64,000 nt of DNA from Anodontia alba (lineage: Eukaryota > Mollusca > Bivalvia > Lucinida > Lucinidae), in NCBI GenBank assembly GCA_964016985.1, contig OZ024831.1:26021631-26085630 (forward strand), in the 5' to 3' direction. Shown piece by piece: positions 1 through 11,296 of this stretch. The translations under genes were made by a program, and so were the position numbers. How positions within the stretch are numbered: position 1 is the stretch's first letter; every line of letters begins with the position of its first letter. The notes beneath the pieces were generated by a model, which was not told the origin of the DNA, searched no databases, and saw only the letters and a program-made list of their open reading frames with translations.

Positions 1-241
1 AAACCCCACTTTTATATAGTAAACCTGGGGTTTACAGGGGTATACATTATTTTTCTTGTCTCTGCTCAAAAACATAGATTGTTGGTACTCGTTAGAACCG
101 CCTCGCCGAGGCGGTTCTAACGAGTACCCACAATCTATGTTTTGAGCAGAAATAAGAAAAATATCAGAGTTTTTTATCTGAAAATTTTCAGTTTTTGGAC
201 GTGAAATTTCTATATACTTGAATAGGCGTGTTTTCGTAATG
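1..241 (+). mobile_element. Family A foldback element, left end cut by window edge
   Basis: A complete family A unit is about 280 bp. In the + orientation the left end reads CATCACGAAAACATACCTAT, followed by a block with GACCCCCTTAAACCCC and a partly self-complementary GGGGTTTACAGGGG. Next comes a long central palindrome whose arms run from TTTCTGCTCAAAA to ACCGCCTCG. An A/T-rich right arm follows (GAAAATTTTCAGTTTTTGG, then TTTGAATAGGC), and the unit ends GTTTTCGTAATG. The two ends are imperfect inverted repeats of about 20 bp. There is no coding capacity, so it is non-autonomous. I see no consistent target-site duplication, so the superfamily is open (foldback, MITE or Helentron-like). This copy lacks the first roughly 35 bp because the window starts inside it. 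Confidence 0.85.
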
Positions 242-1045
242 AATGATTCCATATGTAGGCTGCGAATAGCCCAGATCAGATTGCGTAGGCGTAACCTATC
301 CGCATATGACTGGAGACAGTCGTTGGCGCGGCCTAATTATTGAATCTTACAATCAGTCAGTCCAATTAAACCAAATTTCTGTTCCTATACTATCCGAACA
401 ATGTGTCAATGTAAGGTTTATTTTGTGTATTTTCCCCGAAATTTCTTTATTAGATTTACTAAAAAGAAAAAAAAAAAGATAGAAAGAAAATAGCGTACAG
501 ACAAAAAACATATCTGGAATAGATAATTATGTACAGGACTGTGCAGGATACATCAGATATCCGTTGAAATAAAATTCATTATAACATTTCTACGTAATAA
601 TTTATTTATTTACATATTTGTATACATTTTTATACATTATTATTTTTTTATCGAAATCAACACTGGCAGTTGATCGCGATCAACAAAGTAAAACCAGAAT
701 TAGCTAGCACAGCAAGAGGTTATCGGAGAGAGCGTTCGATTGGTCAGAAATGATTGATGAATATTCACAGCAATATTGCTACGGAGACGACATATTCAGA
801 CATATTCTCCGATAAGTCAAAATTAATCATATGCTTGAAATATAAGTAAGTTTTAGATCCACTAATCTTTGAACTTGATAGAAAACATATCAACGTATCA
901 AGAAACATGTCTGTTTCAAGCACAGAGAGAGTTTTTCATCTACGTATCTATGTCAAATTCTTTTTACATTTTCCTTAAAATACCGGATTATAGATTCCTC
1001 CAATAATATTACTAATACTGTTACAACTCAGGAACGGACAAATCT
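242..1045. other. AT-rich stretch without a gene
   Basis: No supported gene. Around 258-330 there is a weak half-hairpin (CTGCGAATAGCCCAGATCAG) related to the GCGAACAG-type hairpins seen at 15.8 and 48.5 kb. The rest is unremarkable AT-rich sequence with short A-runs. Confidence 0.5.
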
Positions 1046-1097
1046 GGCAAACAGTGTAGACGAAGATCAGACGGTGCTGTAGTCTATACTGTTTACC
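1046..1097. repeat. Family B hairpin (GCAAACAG type), degenerate
   Basis: The left arm GGCAAACAGTGTAGAC pairs imperfectly with the right arm TAGTCTATACTGTTTACC. Family B elements are short inverted repeats of 60-75 bp recurring through the window. Their outer arms are shared while the middle of the stem varies. Confidence 0.6.
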
Positions 1098-1131
1098 ACG
1101 CATTCAGAAGGTTTTTTTCTTCTGTGTGTGT

Positions 1132-1167
1132 TGTTGTTGTTTTTGTTTGTTTGTTTGTTGTGTTTTG

Positions 1168-1226
<59 letters not shown>
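1132..1226. repeat. Microsatellite (TTG/TTTG then TC)
   Basis: Short TTG and TTTG runs lead into an uninterrupted TC dinucleotide tract from about 1170 to 1226. Confidence 0.95.
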
Positions 1227-1228
<2 letters not shown>

Positions 1229-1296
1229 ACACAACATGTAGCAAAATGAACTTAAGTATGGTAGGGAGTTAAGGTGTCGGAATACCCATGGTACTT

Positions 1297-1574
1297 CATC
1301 ACGAAAACATACCTATATAATTTTGACCCCCTTAAACCCTACTTATATATAGTAAAACTGGGGTTTACAGGGGTATGCATTAAGTTTCTTATTTCTGCTC
1401 AGAAACATGGATTGTGGGTACTCGTTAGAACCGCCTCGGAGAGGCGGTTCTAACGAGTATCTACAATCTATGTTTTGAGCAGAAATATGAAAAATATCAG
1501 AATTTTCATCTGAAAATTTTCAGTTTTTGGTGGTGAAGTTTTCAATATATTTGAATAGGCGTGTTTTCGTAATG
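1297..1574 (+). mobile_element. Family A foldback element, full length
   Basis: Complete from CATCACGAAAAC to TTTTCGTAATG, with the central palindrome centred near 1441. It lies only about 80 bp from the next family A copy in the opposite orientation, so the two could pair over a long distance. Confidence 0.9.
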
Positions 1575-1656
1575 TTATATAGTGGCCAATATACATGTAA
1601 ATGTATTTTATAGTAATTACTGAGTAAACATTGTAGATCCTCGGCAAATATTGTAG

Positions 1657-1870
1657 CATTACGAAAACATGTCTATTCAAAGATACTGCAATTTTACCAC
1701 CAAAAAAAAAAAAAAAAAAAAAAAAAAAATGAAACTTTCAGATAAAAAATTGCTATTTTTCGAGGCGGTTCTAACGAGTACCCATAATCTATGTTTTTGA
1801 GCAGAAATAAGAAAAAATATGTATACCCCTGTAATCACCAGTTTTACTGTATAAACGTGAGGTTTAGGAG
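1657..1870 (-). mobile_element. Family A foldback element, one palindrome arm and the far end missing
   Basis: Starts CATTACGAAAACATGTCTAT. A poly-A run of about 29 lies at 1701-1729. The sequence then passes straight from the A/T-rich arm into CGAGGCGGTTCTAACGAG, so one arm of the central palindrome has been lost. The far end dissolves into a G-rich stretch near 1870, without the usual GTGATG terminus. Confidence 0.8.
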
Positions 1871-2082
1871 CGGGGTGGGGATGGGGGTGGGGTGGGGGGG
1901 ACGCGGCGTAAACCTGCAGAACGCTGCTTTCGCTTAGGATCAATACTGTTCGCCCGACTCATTCAGCAGGCTTTGTCACATCATTAGACAGTAAAATGGA
2001 TTTGTCCAAATTTTAGGATACGTGTGGTATTGGGTGAAGTTGTCCGAATACCTAGGGCAAAAAAAAAAAAAAAAAAACCTAG

Positions 2083-2265
2083 ACAAAAAATTGTAGATCC
2101 AGATCAGGCGCCACCTAACGCTGATCAGGGTGTATATTATTTGCCATATGTACCTAGCAGTTTTTGACACATTGAAAATTAATAAAACTAAAGTTGTTAA
2201 AAATTTAGAACAACTACGGTACGGATTGAACGGATTGAAGCTGTCCGAATATTTAGGGTAAGTTC
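2083..2265. repeat. Degenerate family B hairpin with flanks
   Basis: TTGTAGATCCAGATCAGGCG pairs loosely with GCTGATCAGGGTGTATATTA at 2083-2150. Motifs of the type GTCCGAATAYYTAGGG at about 2041 and 2243 are the outer ends seen with several other family B hairpins (for example near 43.3 and 47.1 kb). The copy is old and mutated. Confidence 0.45.
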
Positions 2266-2697
2266 GATTGTCTCCCACTTCAACTCGAATGCTTTAAGTA
2301 TTCATCTTGAATATTCATATAACTTGAGTATTGTTGTATTCAACTTGAATGCTTAAGAATCTACCTGCGAAAACCTTTGTTAAACTGTGCGCATGCACAT
2401 ATACTTCGATGGTTCTGGTGCTAGCAGCATAGAGCGTGATTAGAATTGGCAGGCGCATCGGCTGACAACTTTTGTGACTTCCTGTTGTACTGTTCTGAAC
2501 ACCAGTTCCCTTCTGAACAAAAGGAAAGAATTCTTTTCTTTTTAAAGTAGACCCTTTGCAGAAGGGCATCAAAAACAATTTTTTACAGTATTGCGTATTC
2601 CCCTTCCCCGTCACACAGACTCACCACCACTACCCACACACCTCCCCTTCCCGATAAAAGTGTATTTAGTACCCTTAAACATTATTTTATCATATAT

Positions 2698-2985
2698 CAT
2701 TATATATGTACTAAAGGAAAACATTTCAGGTGAGCGAAGAGTAGCTGAGAGAAACTGAGGCCTGGTCAATTAGCTCATAGAAAGAATGCTACAAAATCTC
2801 CCCCACATTAAAGCTCAGATCTCAGTCACGGTCATTTTTTATCATCTACTTTTATACATGTACTAAAAGAATAAAATTCGAGTGTAAAACCAGCTGAGAA
2901 AACTGAGCCCTAGTCACCCTGGTCACCATGCTCAAATAAAGAATTTCTCCCTCACATCAAAGCTCGGGTCTCAGCCATGGCCATT
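2698..2985. repeat. Degenerate tandem duplication, about 145-bp units
   Basis: Two diverged direct copies (about 2698-2838 and 2840-2985) share in order TGTACTAAARGAA, CAGCTGAGARAAACTGAG, CCTAGTCA and AAAGCTCRGRTCTCAG, ending CATGGCCATTT or CACGGTCATTT. No coding signal. Confidence 0.55.
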
Positions 2986-3220
2986 TATTACACAAACGTG
3001 CACTGTTTGTTTTCCTGACGGTCGAATAATGACCGTTTCTTAAGCATTACTGACTCTAAAAACAAACAGTTTGGCGTTCCCTTTCATTAGAAGAAATCGC
3101 AAGGATTTTGTTTGAAATATTGACGGCTAAATTCCAACAGATTTGTCATCAATCACGAAATTTTGTCTCCCACCCAAGAAAGATTTCGGCCGCCCTATGG
3201 GAAAAGAGTACGTATATCAT

Positions 3221-3294
3221 CTGCGAGCAACAAAAAAACCCAGGGCAGCCTGCGCGAATTCGCGCAGGCTGCCCTGGGTATTTGAAGCTCGCAT
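3221..3294. repeat. Perfect 40-bp palindrome centred on GAATTC
   Basis: The perfect core is 3239-3278. CCCAGGGCAGCCTGCGCG precedes the central GAATTC hexamer and is mirrored after it. An outer arm TGCGAGC at about 3222 pairs with GCTCGCA at about 3287. GC content is far above its surroundings. The core could extrude as a hairpin. Confidence 0.8.
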
Positions 3295-4351
3295 TTCCAA
3301 AATCTGCAATTATATAGGCCAGCCACAGAAGACAAACAGACATGAGCAAAATTCCTGATTATTCGCCATTTTCATTCGCTCATTATAGAAATCCATTTTT
3401 TTACAAGGGAATCTTATTTGAAGATTCAGGTTAGTAAGGTATTTGGCGGTTCAGACTGTCAGTTACGTCACCACGCCTTGGTCTTTGTAAGATCAAAATA
3501 CTTCAAAGTTAGAGAATGAAAATCGGAAGTGGCAACGAAGAACGCCGGGAACGAAATAGAGGTTAAGAAAGTTGTTTATGTTTTATTTCTTGGGTGAAGT
3601 GTGTTACCCGGTCATTTAAAAGTTTGCCAAGCACTGTGTGGAGGTTGATGCAGATGTATTATCAAATTAATAATTTAATGGTAAAACTGGATGTGACCCT
3701 GTAAAACTATTTTTTGTTTTCGTACCCTTCAAAATGTCAAAGAAACAAATTGATAAAACATCGTGTATCTGCTTGTAACATGTATCTATAAAATTATATC
3801 TGCCATCCACTTTCTTGACTTTCCGTAAACAAACAAATAGAAACAGAAAACATGAAGTAAAACAAATAAACAAATAAAATTAAAGGCAACAACAAAAATA
3901 TCTAAACGTCGTCACTACTACCGCCGACAACAAAAAAAAAAAAAAGAGATAAATAAATAAACAAACAAACAAATAAATAAATAATAAAATAAATAAATAA
4001 TAAAACTAATAAATAAACGTGTATCAATGAACATTGTTAAACAATTTACTGGGAAGTATTGTATGAATTGATATAAAATGTCACACATTAAAGTGTGCGA
4101 CATTTCTCATTATTTTTAGTACTTATTCTGGGCGCTATTGACTAGTGGGTTTATTTAAATTGTGAAAGGTGTTGTGTGTCTTTTTTGTTTGGCTTTATCA
4201 ATCCAAATTTCAATTATTTCACTGACAGATCAACACTTATACTGACCAACGTTTTAATGAAGAGCAAACAATTTAGGGAAAATAAAATATCTATTGAGGC
4301 TCAGCATTCAGATATTCTTAAAAATGGCTTACAGCAGTAAGAAGATTGCGG

Positions 4352-4352
<1 letters not shown>
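3295..4352. other. AT-rich stretch without a gene
   Basis: No credible gene. AAAT/AAAC-type simple repeats occupy about 3945-4015. TGTCACACATTAAAGTGTGCGACA at about 4080-4102 is a short inverted repeat. Confidence 0.5.

Positions 4353-4437
<85 letters not shown>
4353..4437. repeat. Compound microsatellite (AC)n(AG)n
   Basis: An AC tract runs from 4353 to about 4410 and switches directly to an AG tract ending at 4437. Open frames over it are repeat artefacts. Confidence 0.97.
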
Positions 4438-4799
4438 CTAAATGCATACAACGTCTTATTATGGGATATATGAATATCTCTTTACAATTATAAATACAAA
4501 GTGGTAGATTATATATTGTAGATAAAATAAACAAAAGTATGTTGCGAAAATAAATAAATAAATAAATAAAACGCTAGGAATATTTATACTTCATAAGAGT
4601 ATCCAGTATACCATGAGTTTCTAATTCAACCAAACAATTTGAAAAGAAAGTGAAAGATCGCAGTTACAGAAGGAAACTGAAACAAAACACGTAATATCCT
4701 TTCATTGAAAAATAAATGTCGGCTCGCATCAACTATATTTTAGAAATGAAATAATCAAAACTATTTTTTTTTCCGTTTCTAATTATGTTTTTTTAACAT

Positions 4800-5006
4800 C
4801 TCCACTCTCTGGTCTAATTCAGCAGACGACAAGGTTTGGTAATTTTTTTTCCTTGCTTTTCTCAGAAAACAGGATTTGACATTTCATGCAAATTGTCTCC
4901 GCAATTTGCATGAAATGCCGAATCCGCTTTTCTGGGAAATTAAGAAAAAAATGTTTGGATATATCGTCTGCTGAAAATTTTACCCAGAGTGCTAAGCATT
5001 AAATCA
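4800..5006. repeat. Family D short inverted-repeat element
   Basis: Outer arm AGCAGACGACAA near 4822 pairs with TCGTCTGCTGAAAA near 4966. Inside, ACATTTCATGCAAATTGTCT pairs with GCAATTTGCATGAAATG. Outermost ends carry CACTCTCTGG and CCCAGAGTG. Other copies lie at about 13.9, 18.5 and 46.6 kb. No coding capacity. Confidence 0.75.
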
Positions 5007-5330
5007 TGAGTAACATACATTCAAATGATCCCATAAGTACGAACAAATGTCTATCAGAAACCCAGAGTATAAATCTGGGTGTTTGTTTCCCTTGGTACCA
5101 AAATAACCACTGAACTACAAATGGACTAAAAAGGCATATATCAACTGAATCGCATAATTCCTAGGCGTCGCATGATATATGTGAATTGTCAAAGTCGAAT
5201 TAAAAACAAATATTTTATGTTTTAATGACAAGATGAGATCATCTTTTATTGTTGCTAAGGTAGGTAAATGTATATTTTTAAAGCAGTCGCGACAGTTATT
5301 GCTTCTGTTGGAGGTCTTCGCTGATTTACT

Positions 5331-5574
5331 GGGCCCGGTTGTTCAAAGCGTCGTTAGCTTAACGAGCTTGTTAAGGGTCATTTCGTTAACTGTTTTAGCG
5401 GATTCAATATACAGTATTTTGATATTTTTTGCTGAAAAAATGTGAGTAGCTTTTGCACTGCAAAAGCTACTCACATTTTTTCAGCAAAAAATTTCAGCAT
5501 ATTTGTGTATCACTCCATTTAAATTTTAACGAATCGTTAACTAACGACATCGTTAGCTTTGAACAACTGGGCCC
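5331..5574. mobile_element. GGGCCC-ended MITE with long inner palindrome
   Basis: Terminal inverted repeats are GGGCCCGGTTGTTCAAAG and CTTTGAACAACTGGGCCC. A second inverted pair uses GTTAGC and GTTAAC motifs. The centre is a near-perfect palindrome of about 70 bp built on TGTGAGTAGCTTTTGC, at about 5427-5492. This is a typical non-autonomous DNA transposon layout. I do not assign a superfamily. Confidence 0.8.
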
Positions 5575-6207
5575 TGGCCTTCATGTACATAGCCAACATT
5601 TTTCAAATAAATATTTGATGGTTTCATTTACAATAAGGTTGTGACTGTTTGCCGAAAAAATAAAAGCTAAAATTAAAAAAAAAGTCGTGATTGAATTTTG
5701 AAAGAACACAATGGTGACAAAGGTGATTTTGTTTCAATAAATAAATAAATAAATAAATAGAAAGGAATTCAAATAATCCACTTTGTCGTTAGAAAGTAAA
5801 TCATGAAACTAGCAACCTGAACGATAAACATTTATAAACATTTGAAAATTAATTCAGTGCGAGGCTTTACAAACTATACAAAAGTTAAAACGTGGAAATG
5901 GGTAAAAAGACAAGAATTGTAGAGAAATAATGCATGATTATGTGTTGTTTTTTTTTGTGTTTTTTTTTTTTTTTACAAGATTTATACACGAACAAATATT
6001 GATTACTATGCATGCGTATAAACATGCAAAAAATAATGCATGCTTAAATAACTGGTTTTAAAATACTGTCCTTCAGTTCTGTCAAGGCAGGGGGCAAGGT
6101 AACCAGATTACAGGACAAAATAACATCTTTAAACTGCATGTAACATGTTAAAAACAACGCAAGTAACTGAAAAAAAAAAACAAAAAAAACAATAAAAACA
6201 AAAACAT

Positions 6208-6210
<3 letters not shown>
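5575..6210. other. AT-rich stretch without a gene
   Basis: Only simple AAAT and poly-T/poly-A runs are visible (about 5738-5760, 5948-5974). Nothing gene-like. Confidence 0.5.

Positions 6211-6266
<56 letters not shown>
6211..6266. repeat. Microsatellite (CA)n
   Basis: Uninterrupted CA tract, followed after about 35 bp by a poly-A run (about 6305-6326). Confidence 0.97.
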
Positions 6267-6269
<3 letters not shown>

Positions 6270-6489
6270 ATGCATATACTTCTTTACAAACCTTGATCAA
6301 AAAGAAAAAAAAAAAAAAAAAAAAAAGAAAAACACGGTTTATAATGAAAGTGAAATAACGTTTCGTGACTTATTACAAATCAAACGAAGAAATAGAAATA
6401 AATGAATAAATGAATATAATATTTCCTGGCTTACTTCATGGCATACAAAATTAAATAAATAAATAAATTTCAATATCGCTAAATAAATG

Positions 6490-6739
6490 AATTACGAAAA
6501 CATACCTACATAAATTTGACCCCCTTAAACCCCACTTTTATATAGTAAACTGGGGTTTACAGGGGTACACATTATATTTCTTATTTCTGCTCAAAAACAT
6601 AGACTGTGGGTACTCGTTAGAACCTAGAATCTATGTTTTGAGCAGAAATATGAAAAACTTTAGAACTTTTATCTGAAAACTTTCAGTTTTTTTGGTGGTG
6701 AAATTTTCAATATATTTGAATAGGATTGTTTTCGTAATG
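6490..6739 (+). mobile_element. Family A foldback element with collapsed palindrome
   Basis: Both termini are recognisable. The centre goes from GTACTCGTTAGAACC directly to TAGAATCTATGTTTTGAGC. The inner part of the palindrome, including the ACCGCCTCG tip and part of the right arm, is deleted. Confidence 0.88.
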
Positions 6740-7524
6740 GAGTGTCAATACGTAAATAAGCTCATGAAATGAACACCACCATGCATGTCCCCTTATAATG
6801 AATAATGAAACCCTGGGTATGCAATTGTATAAACTAAAAATATTTGTTTAGTATTTCTATGAGTAAATTAATACTTTTTAATCAAATTTCCTGGACTTTT
6901 TTGTCGATTATTTTATAGGGTGGAGAGGAAAGGGGTGTACGTGTATATTTTATATAGGCGTATTATAATGATCTACAAATCAATTGATGAATGAATGTTT
7001 TGAATATTATGAATAAATTGTTAAATGAATATGCGTATAGACGCCAAATCTCACGGTCAGCATTCGGAAAAGGGCTTAGCATATATTTTCACACTTTGTT
7101 GAATTTAAACCTGTCCATGCATGCAGACCAATCAAGCCTGTTCGATGCATTTCAATGACAATACAAGATCACGGCACCGAAATATATAATTTGGATGCAT
7201 TAATGTGACCTGCAGTTTAAAAAAATAATTGTCAAGTGCTTCGTAAGTTGTCTATTGTAAATAAAAAGAAAAACATGGACTTTGAAAGCAAGTCTCTCAT
7301 ACTCGTTGAGTGAAGACAAACAGACAGAAAGATATCCTTAAAATAATGAAGAAAGGTAAAATGTAGCAAACGGAACACAAAGAAAAAACAATAAATGAAA
7401 CGTTTCAAATTCTGCCGTAGTTGACAATAAATTATTACACAGTAATAAACAATATCGTATTAAGAATACTATATTAGTCAATAATGATAATCGTGCAATT
7501 AACAGCAAAATGATAGTGGATACA

Positions 7525-7525
<1 letters not shown>
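6740..7525. other. AT-rich stretch without a gene
   Basis: No open frame with coding character and no obvious repeat apart from short A/T tracts. Confidence 0.45.

Positions 7526-7566
<41 letters not shown>
7526..7566. repeat. Microsatellite (ATT)n
   Basis: Clean trinucleotide ATT run of about 13 units. Confidence 0.95.
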
Positions 7567-7747
7567 TGATTAAATATCGCTGCTTTGCTTAGATGTTTGT
7601 GCATATAATACGCATTTTGTATATTGTTTTATTTGTGAATGCTATTAATGATTTAATAATGCATACTGTTTTGTAAATACATTCATGTTTAATAGTGGTA
7701 GTTGGCCGAAATCGGTGTTTTTCTTTTTGGATGATAACCTGTCAGAG

Positions 7748-7748
<1 letters not shown>

Positions 7749-7815
<67 letters not shown>
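7749..7815. repeat. Microsatellite (GA)n
   Basis: Long GA tract followed by GGGGTGGGGGG. Open frames of Arg-Glu or Ser-Leu repeats over it are artefacts. Confidence 0.97.
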
Positions 7816-7819
<4 letters not shown>

Positions 7820-7919
7820 GGGGGGATTAGCCGGGCCATAGCATTTCCAAGATTGCATGTGCGCCAGCCTACACTCTCCGCCAGAAGACATTTTGGATCC
7901 TTCGCTACCATAGAGCGTC

Positions 7920-7985
7920 CTGAGGAGACTCTGATTTGACTGCGTGGATGCGCAGACTAATCTACGTATTCGCTGGGCGCACAAG
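7920..7985. repeat. Half hairpin of the GCGCGGATGCGCAG type
   Basis: GATTTGACTGCGTGGATGCG followed by CAGACTAATCT matches the middle of the hairpins at 15771 and 48454. The outer arms are poorly kept here. Confidence 0.45.
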
Positions 7986-8518
7986 CAATTTTGTAGGAAA
8001 TACAGTGTCCGGGGTCAAATTAGGCTCTTACAGATAGGTAGTTTGTAATCACCAATATTCCAAACACAATCATTAGCTCACCAAGTAAGGGATGTAACTC
8101 TCGAGACCTTAGTTTCAGTAGCTGGCGGGCTGAAGATTTAATGCTGCCCAGCACAAGGGAAATAACCAACACTTTGGGTTAATTTACAGCGAAAATACAG
8201 CAACTAAACAAAATAAAATGTTTACAAGATATTTACCAACAAGTGTATCCGTCCAGTTTTAAGAAGATAATATCGACATGTATATCTCTATGATCCAAAA
8301 TTTAAACTTTCTGAACACGTCACCCCTGGAATAAGGTTTTCATGTGAAAAAGTCATTTATCAAGTATCTCTCGTTTGATAGGAGTTTTGCTGCGAGACTC
8401 CGTGGCGCTAATGAACTAAATTGAATACACATTTCTAATATCACTTTATTGTCGGAAGAAACTGACGCCTGTTTATAATATTGGTAAGTCTTTGTAACCT
8501 GTGAATGATTTATGTTCA
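7986..8518. other. Stretch without a gene
   Basis: No supported gene or repeat seen. Confidence 0.4.
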
Positions 8519-8529
8519 GGCAGCATCCT

Positions 8530-8598
<69 letters not shown>

Positions 8599-8635
8599 GT
8601 CACGAAGATTTATTAATCAGACAGCATCCTTTTTT

Positions 8636-8667
<32 letters not shown>

Positions 8668-8722
8668 TCACGATAATGAGTTATATTTACTCAGCAACCT
8701 GTTGTGTGTGAGAGAGAGAGAG
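8519..8722. repeat. Duplicated unit carrying GA microsatellites
   Basis: CAGGCAGCATCCTATTTGAG, then a GA tract (about 8534-8595), is followed by a second CAGACAGCATCCTTTTTTGAG with a shorter GA tract (about 8637-8668) and a third small GA run at 8709-8722. The microsatellite seems to have been copied together with its flank. Confidence 0.8.
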
Positions 8723-9007
8723 TATGCAGCGTCTGGTCTGGGTTTATATTGTTTGTCATTCACCCAGTAGTTTAAAGACGTAAACAGGCAGATAAATGGA
8801 GGATCACAAATTTTAGAACAAGTATAGCAGGTTGTTAACGTGTCCAGGAGCGGGATTCAGAGGGGTTTCGCGGGGTTCAGTCGAACCCGCGTTGTCTCAA
8901 AATTTCACGTTCATGGGAAACTGGATAAATTTCATGAAATGTTTCTTATACCTCTTCAACAAGTCCTTTTTAATACCTGTAAATTAGAGTAAAATTGGAA
9001 GGTGAAT

Positions 9008-9075
9008 GGCAAACAGTGTAGACCCTGATCAGACGCCGCGTTCTGCGGCGTCTGATCTGGGTCTTCACTGTTTGC
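9008..9075. repeat. Family B hairpin, well preserved
   Basis: Left arm GGCAAACAGTGTAGACCC, then GATCAGACGCCGC, tip around GTTCT, and a mirrored right arm ending TTCACTGTTTGC. A CCAAATACGTAGAG motif about 20 bp downstream belongs to the outer end of a larger element. Confidence 0.85.
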
Positions 9076-9368
9076 TCAGACCTGTATGTCCAAATACGTA
9101 GAGTAAGTACGGTAATATGATTAAATCGCAACCCGCCCGCCCCCATCCACCCCCACCCCAATCCACCCCCACCCCAAAGAAATCCTCCTACAACCGCACC
9201 TGCAGTGTCCCAATATGTAGGGACAATACGATAACCCCACTAGCGCCGGATTATCTACAATAGACTCTTCCATTTCATTATGGTTGTCGGAAGAGTTAAT
9301 TATCTTTTTACAGGGCGGCTATAGAGAGATTGCTTTACTTGTTCTTGTTATTGCAATTTGCTAAATTT

Positions 9369-9433
9369 GCGACAAATAGTGTAGAACTTGATCAGACGCC
9401 GCTTTCTGTGGCGCCCGACCTGGACTAGGTCCA
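9369..9433. repeat. Family B hairpin, degenerate
   Basis: GACAAATAGTGTAGAACTTG, then ATCAGACGCCGC. The right arm GGCGCCCGACCTGG is badly mutated and the ACTGTTTGC end is lost. Confidence 0.5.
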
Positions 9434-9488
9434 TTTTGAGGGATGCCAAACAATAATGAGTTAAATGAAAATCATAGTTGGCTAATTA

Positions 9489-9574
9489 GGGGATAACTGC
9501 ATTCAAATTTGTCACTTGTGGAGGTAAATCGGCGGTTTTACGGTCGGAATGACAAATTTGAATGCAGTTATCCC
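9489..9574. repeat. Inverted repeat with 26-bp perfect arms
   Basis: GGGGATAACTGCATTCAAAT opens the left arm and its exact reverse complement closes at 9574. The loop is about 34 bp. Confidence 0.85.
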
Positions 9575-9772
9575 CATTCTAATGCATTTATTCATTTTTC
9601 TGTTGAAAAATTGTACTATTTGCACGAAGCCACAAGTGCTGTGAGCTGCAGTAAAACCAAATGCCAGCTAATGAGAAGCGACGTTACGTGATGACGTCGG
9701 ATTTCCGACAGTATATCGCAGAATATACCGTCGCAAATTTTTGACGTTACATACGCAAGTGCATTAGAATGA
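9575..9772. repeat. Adjacent inverted repeat sharing the boundary
   Basis: CATTCTAATGCATTT at 9575 pairs with AAGTGCATTAGAATG ending at 9772. This begins exactly where the 9489-9574 palindrome ends. Together the two may be one larger MITE of about 280 bp with several nested stems. Inference only. Confidence 0.5.
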
Positions 9773-10005
9773 TGCTTTAAACACTGGGCCCAAATCTTTG
9801 TCACACGTCCTGAAACTGTTCGCACCCACACTGTCTGACCAAGACATTTACGTTTACGGGACTACCATGTTAACCCTATATATGAGGACAAAGTAACGCC
9901 ATACCGTACACGCCCCGAACCTGGAAAAAACAAATCCATCTTACAACCAGTTGATGTGTCTAAAACTACTGGATGAGTCACAAATAACGTAGAATCTGAC
10001 CAGAT

Positions 10006-10286
10006 CATCACGAAAACATGCCTATATAATTTTGACCCCCTTCAACCCCACTTTAATATAGTAAAACTGGGGTTTACAGGGGTATACATTATTTTTCTTA
10101 TTTCAGCTCAAAAACATAGATTGTGGGTACTCGTTAGAACCGCCTCGCCGAGGCGGTTCTAACGAGTACCCACAATATATGTTTTGAGCAGAAATGTGAA
10201 AAATATGAGATTTTTTTTTATCGGAAAATTTCCCCTTTTTGGTTATAAAGTTTTCAGTATATTTGAATAGGCATGTTTTCGTAATG
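10006..10286 (+). mobile_element. Family A foldback element, full length
   Basis: Complete termini CATCACGAAAACATGCCTAT and TTTTCGTAATG. The centre is an unbroken palindrome around CCGCCTCGCCGAGGCGG at about 10141-10157. A good reference copy for the + orientation. Confidence 0.92.
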
Positions 10287-10680
10287 TGCTAGCAAACAGT
10301 TTTGGGCAGTCGGATATCAAGATAACTAGTTGGTCAGTTGTGTCGTCCCTCTGTTCTATTAAATCGTTCGTTTAGGGCCTTCATAAAAGGAAAATCTAAA
10401 TGTATGCATATATGTGTTTGTTTGTAAAAAGCCAGCTAGTAACATTATTTATTATGTGCAAATGAAGACAGCTAGCTTGCACATTCATTAACACCTTGAA
10501 CCATGCAGATCAAAGCAGATACGTGGTGTAACAGTGTGCATCGCACCATCAGGATCGTCGCCATTTGCCATTCCTGTTTGGTTTTAGACTGACCCAAGGA
10601 TTTGTCTGTCCAAAATAAATAAAAAAAAAAAAATAAAATAAAAGATGGAAAGCTTCACTTAAGAAACACAGGATTGAACG

Positions 10681-11190
10681 TGTAAAGTCATTACAGTAGG
10701 ACACAGAAAGTAGACTAGACTGGCTCCAGTCCCCCTTACAGTAGGACACGGAATGTAAACTAGACTGGCTCCAGTCTCCCTTATAGTAGGACATGGAATG
10801 TAGACTAGACTGGCTTCCACCCCCACCCCCACCCCTTTTAGGAGGACACGGAATGTAGACTCGACTGGCTCCAGTCCCCCTTATAGTAGGACACGGAATG
10901 TAGACTAAATTGGCTCCAGTCCCCCCCTCCACCTCCCTCCCCTTATAGTAGGATACGGAATGTAGACTGGCTCCAGCTTTCCCCCCCCCCTCTCCTCTTA
11001 TAGTAGGACACAGACTGTAGACTACACTGGCTCCAGTCCCCTCTATAGATTAAACTGGCTCCAGTCCCACTTATAGTAGGATACGGAATGTAGACTAGTC
11101 TGGCTCCAGTCCTCATAGCAGGACACGGAATGTAGACTAGACTGGCTCCAGTCCCTTATAGTAGGACACAGAATGTAGACTAGATTGGCC
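10681..11190. repeat. Minisatellite, about 45-60-bp units
   Basis: About ten irregular units built on TAGTAGGACACGGAATGTAG, followed by ACTAGACTGGCTCCAGTCCC and a variable C/T-rich spacer. Unit length varies with the pyrimidine spacer. The 127-residue minus-strand open frame across it only reflects unit spacing and does not look like a protein. Confidence 0.9.
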
Positions 11191-11296
11191 CCTACTATAA
11201 TGATTTTACCAGTTCACTCGTTCATAATCTCCTTCATACGGACACGAAAATATAACAAAAACAATATTAACATGATAAGATTATGTAGCACTGATC

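Noticed and set aside
3108..3358. 69-71-codon frames on both strands
   Set aside because: They cross the perfect palindrome at 3239-3278, which explains similar peptides on opposite strands.
7685..8770. Open frames of Arg-Glu and Ser-Leu repeats
   Set aside because: They are translations of GA/TC microsatellites and exist on both strands in several frames.
10549..10932. 127-codon minus-strand frame
   Set aside because: It runs through the 10.7-kb minisatellite. The repeated peptide simply mirrors the DNA repeat, and variable spacers break it.
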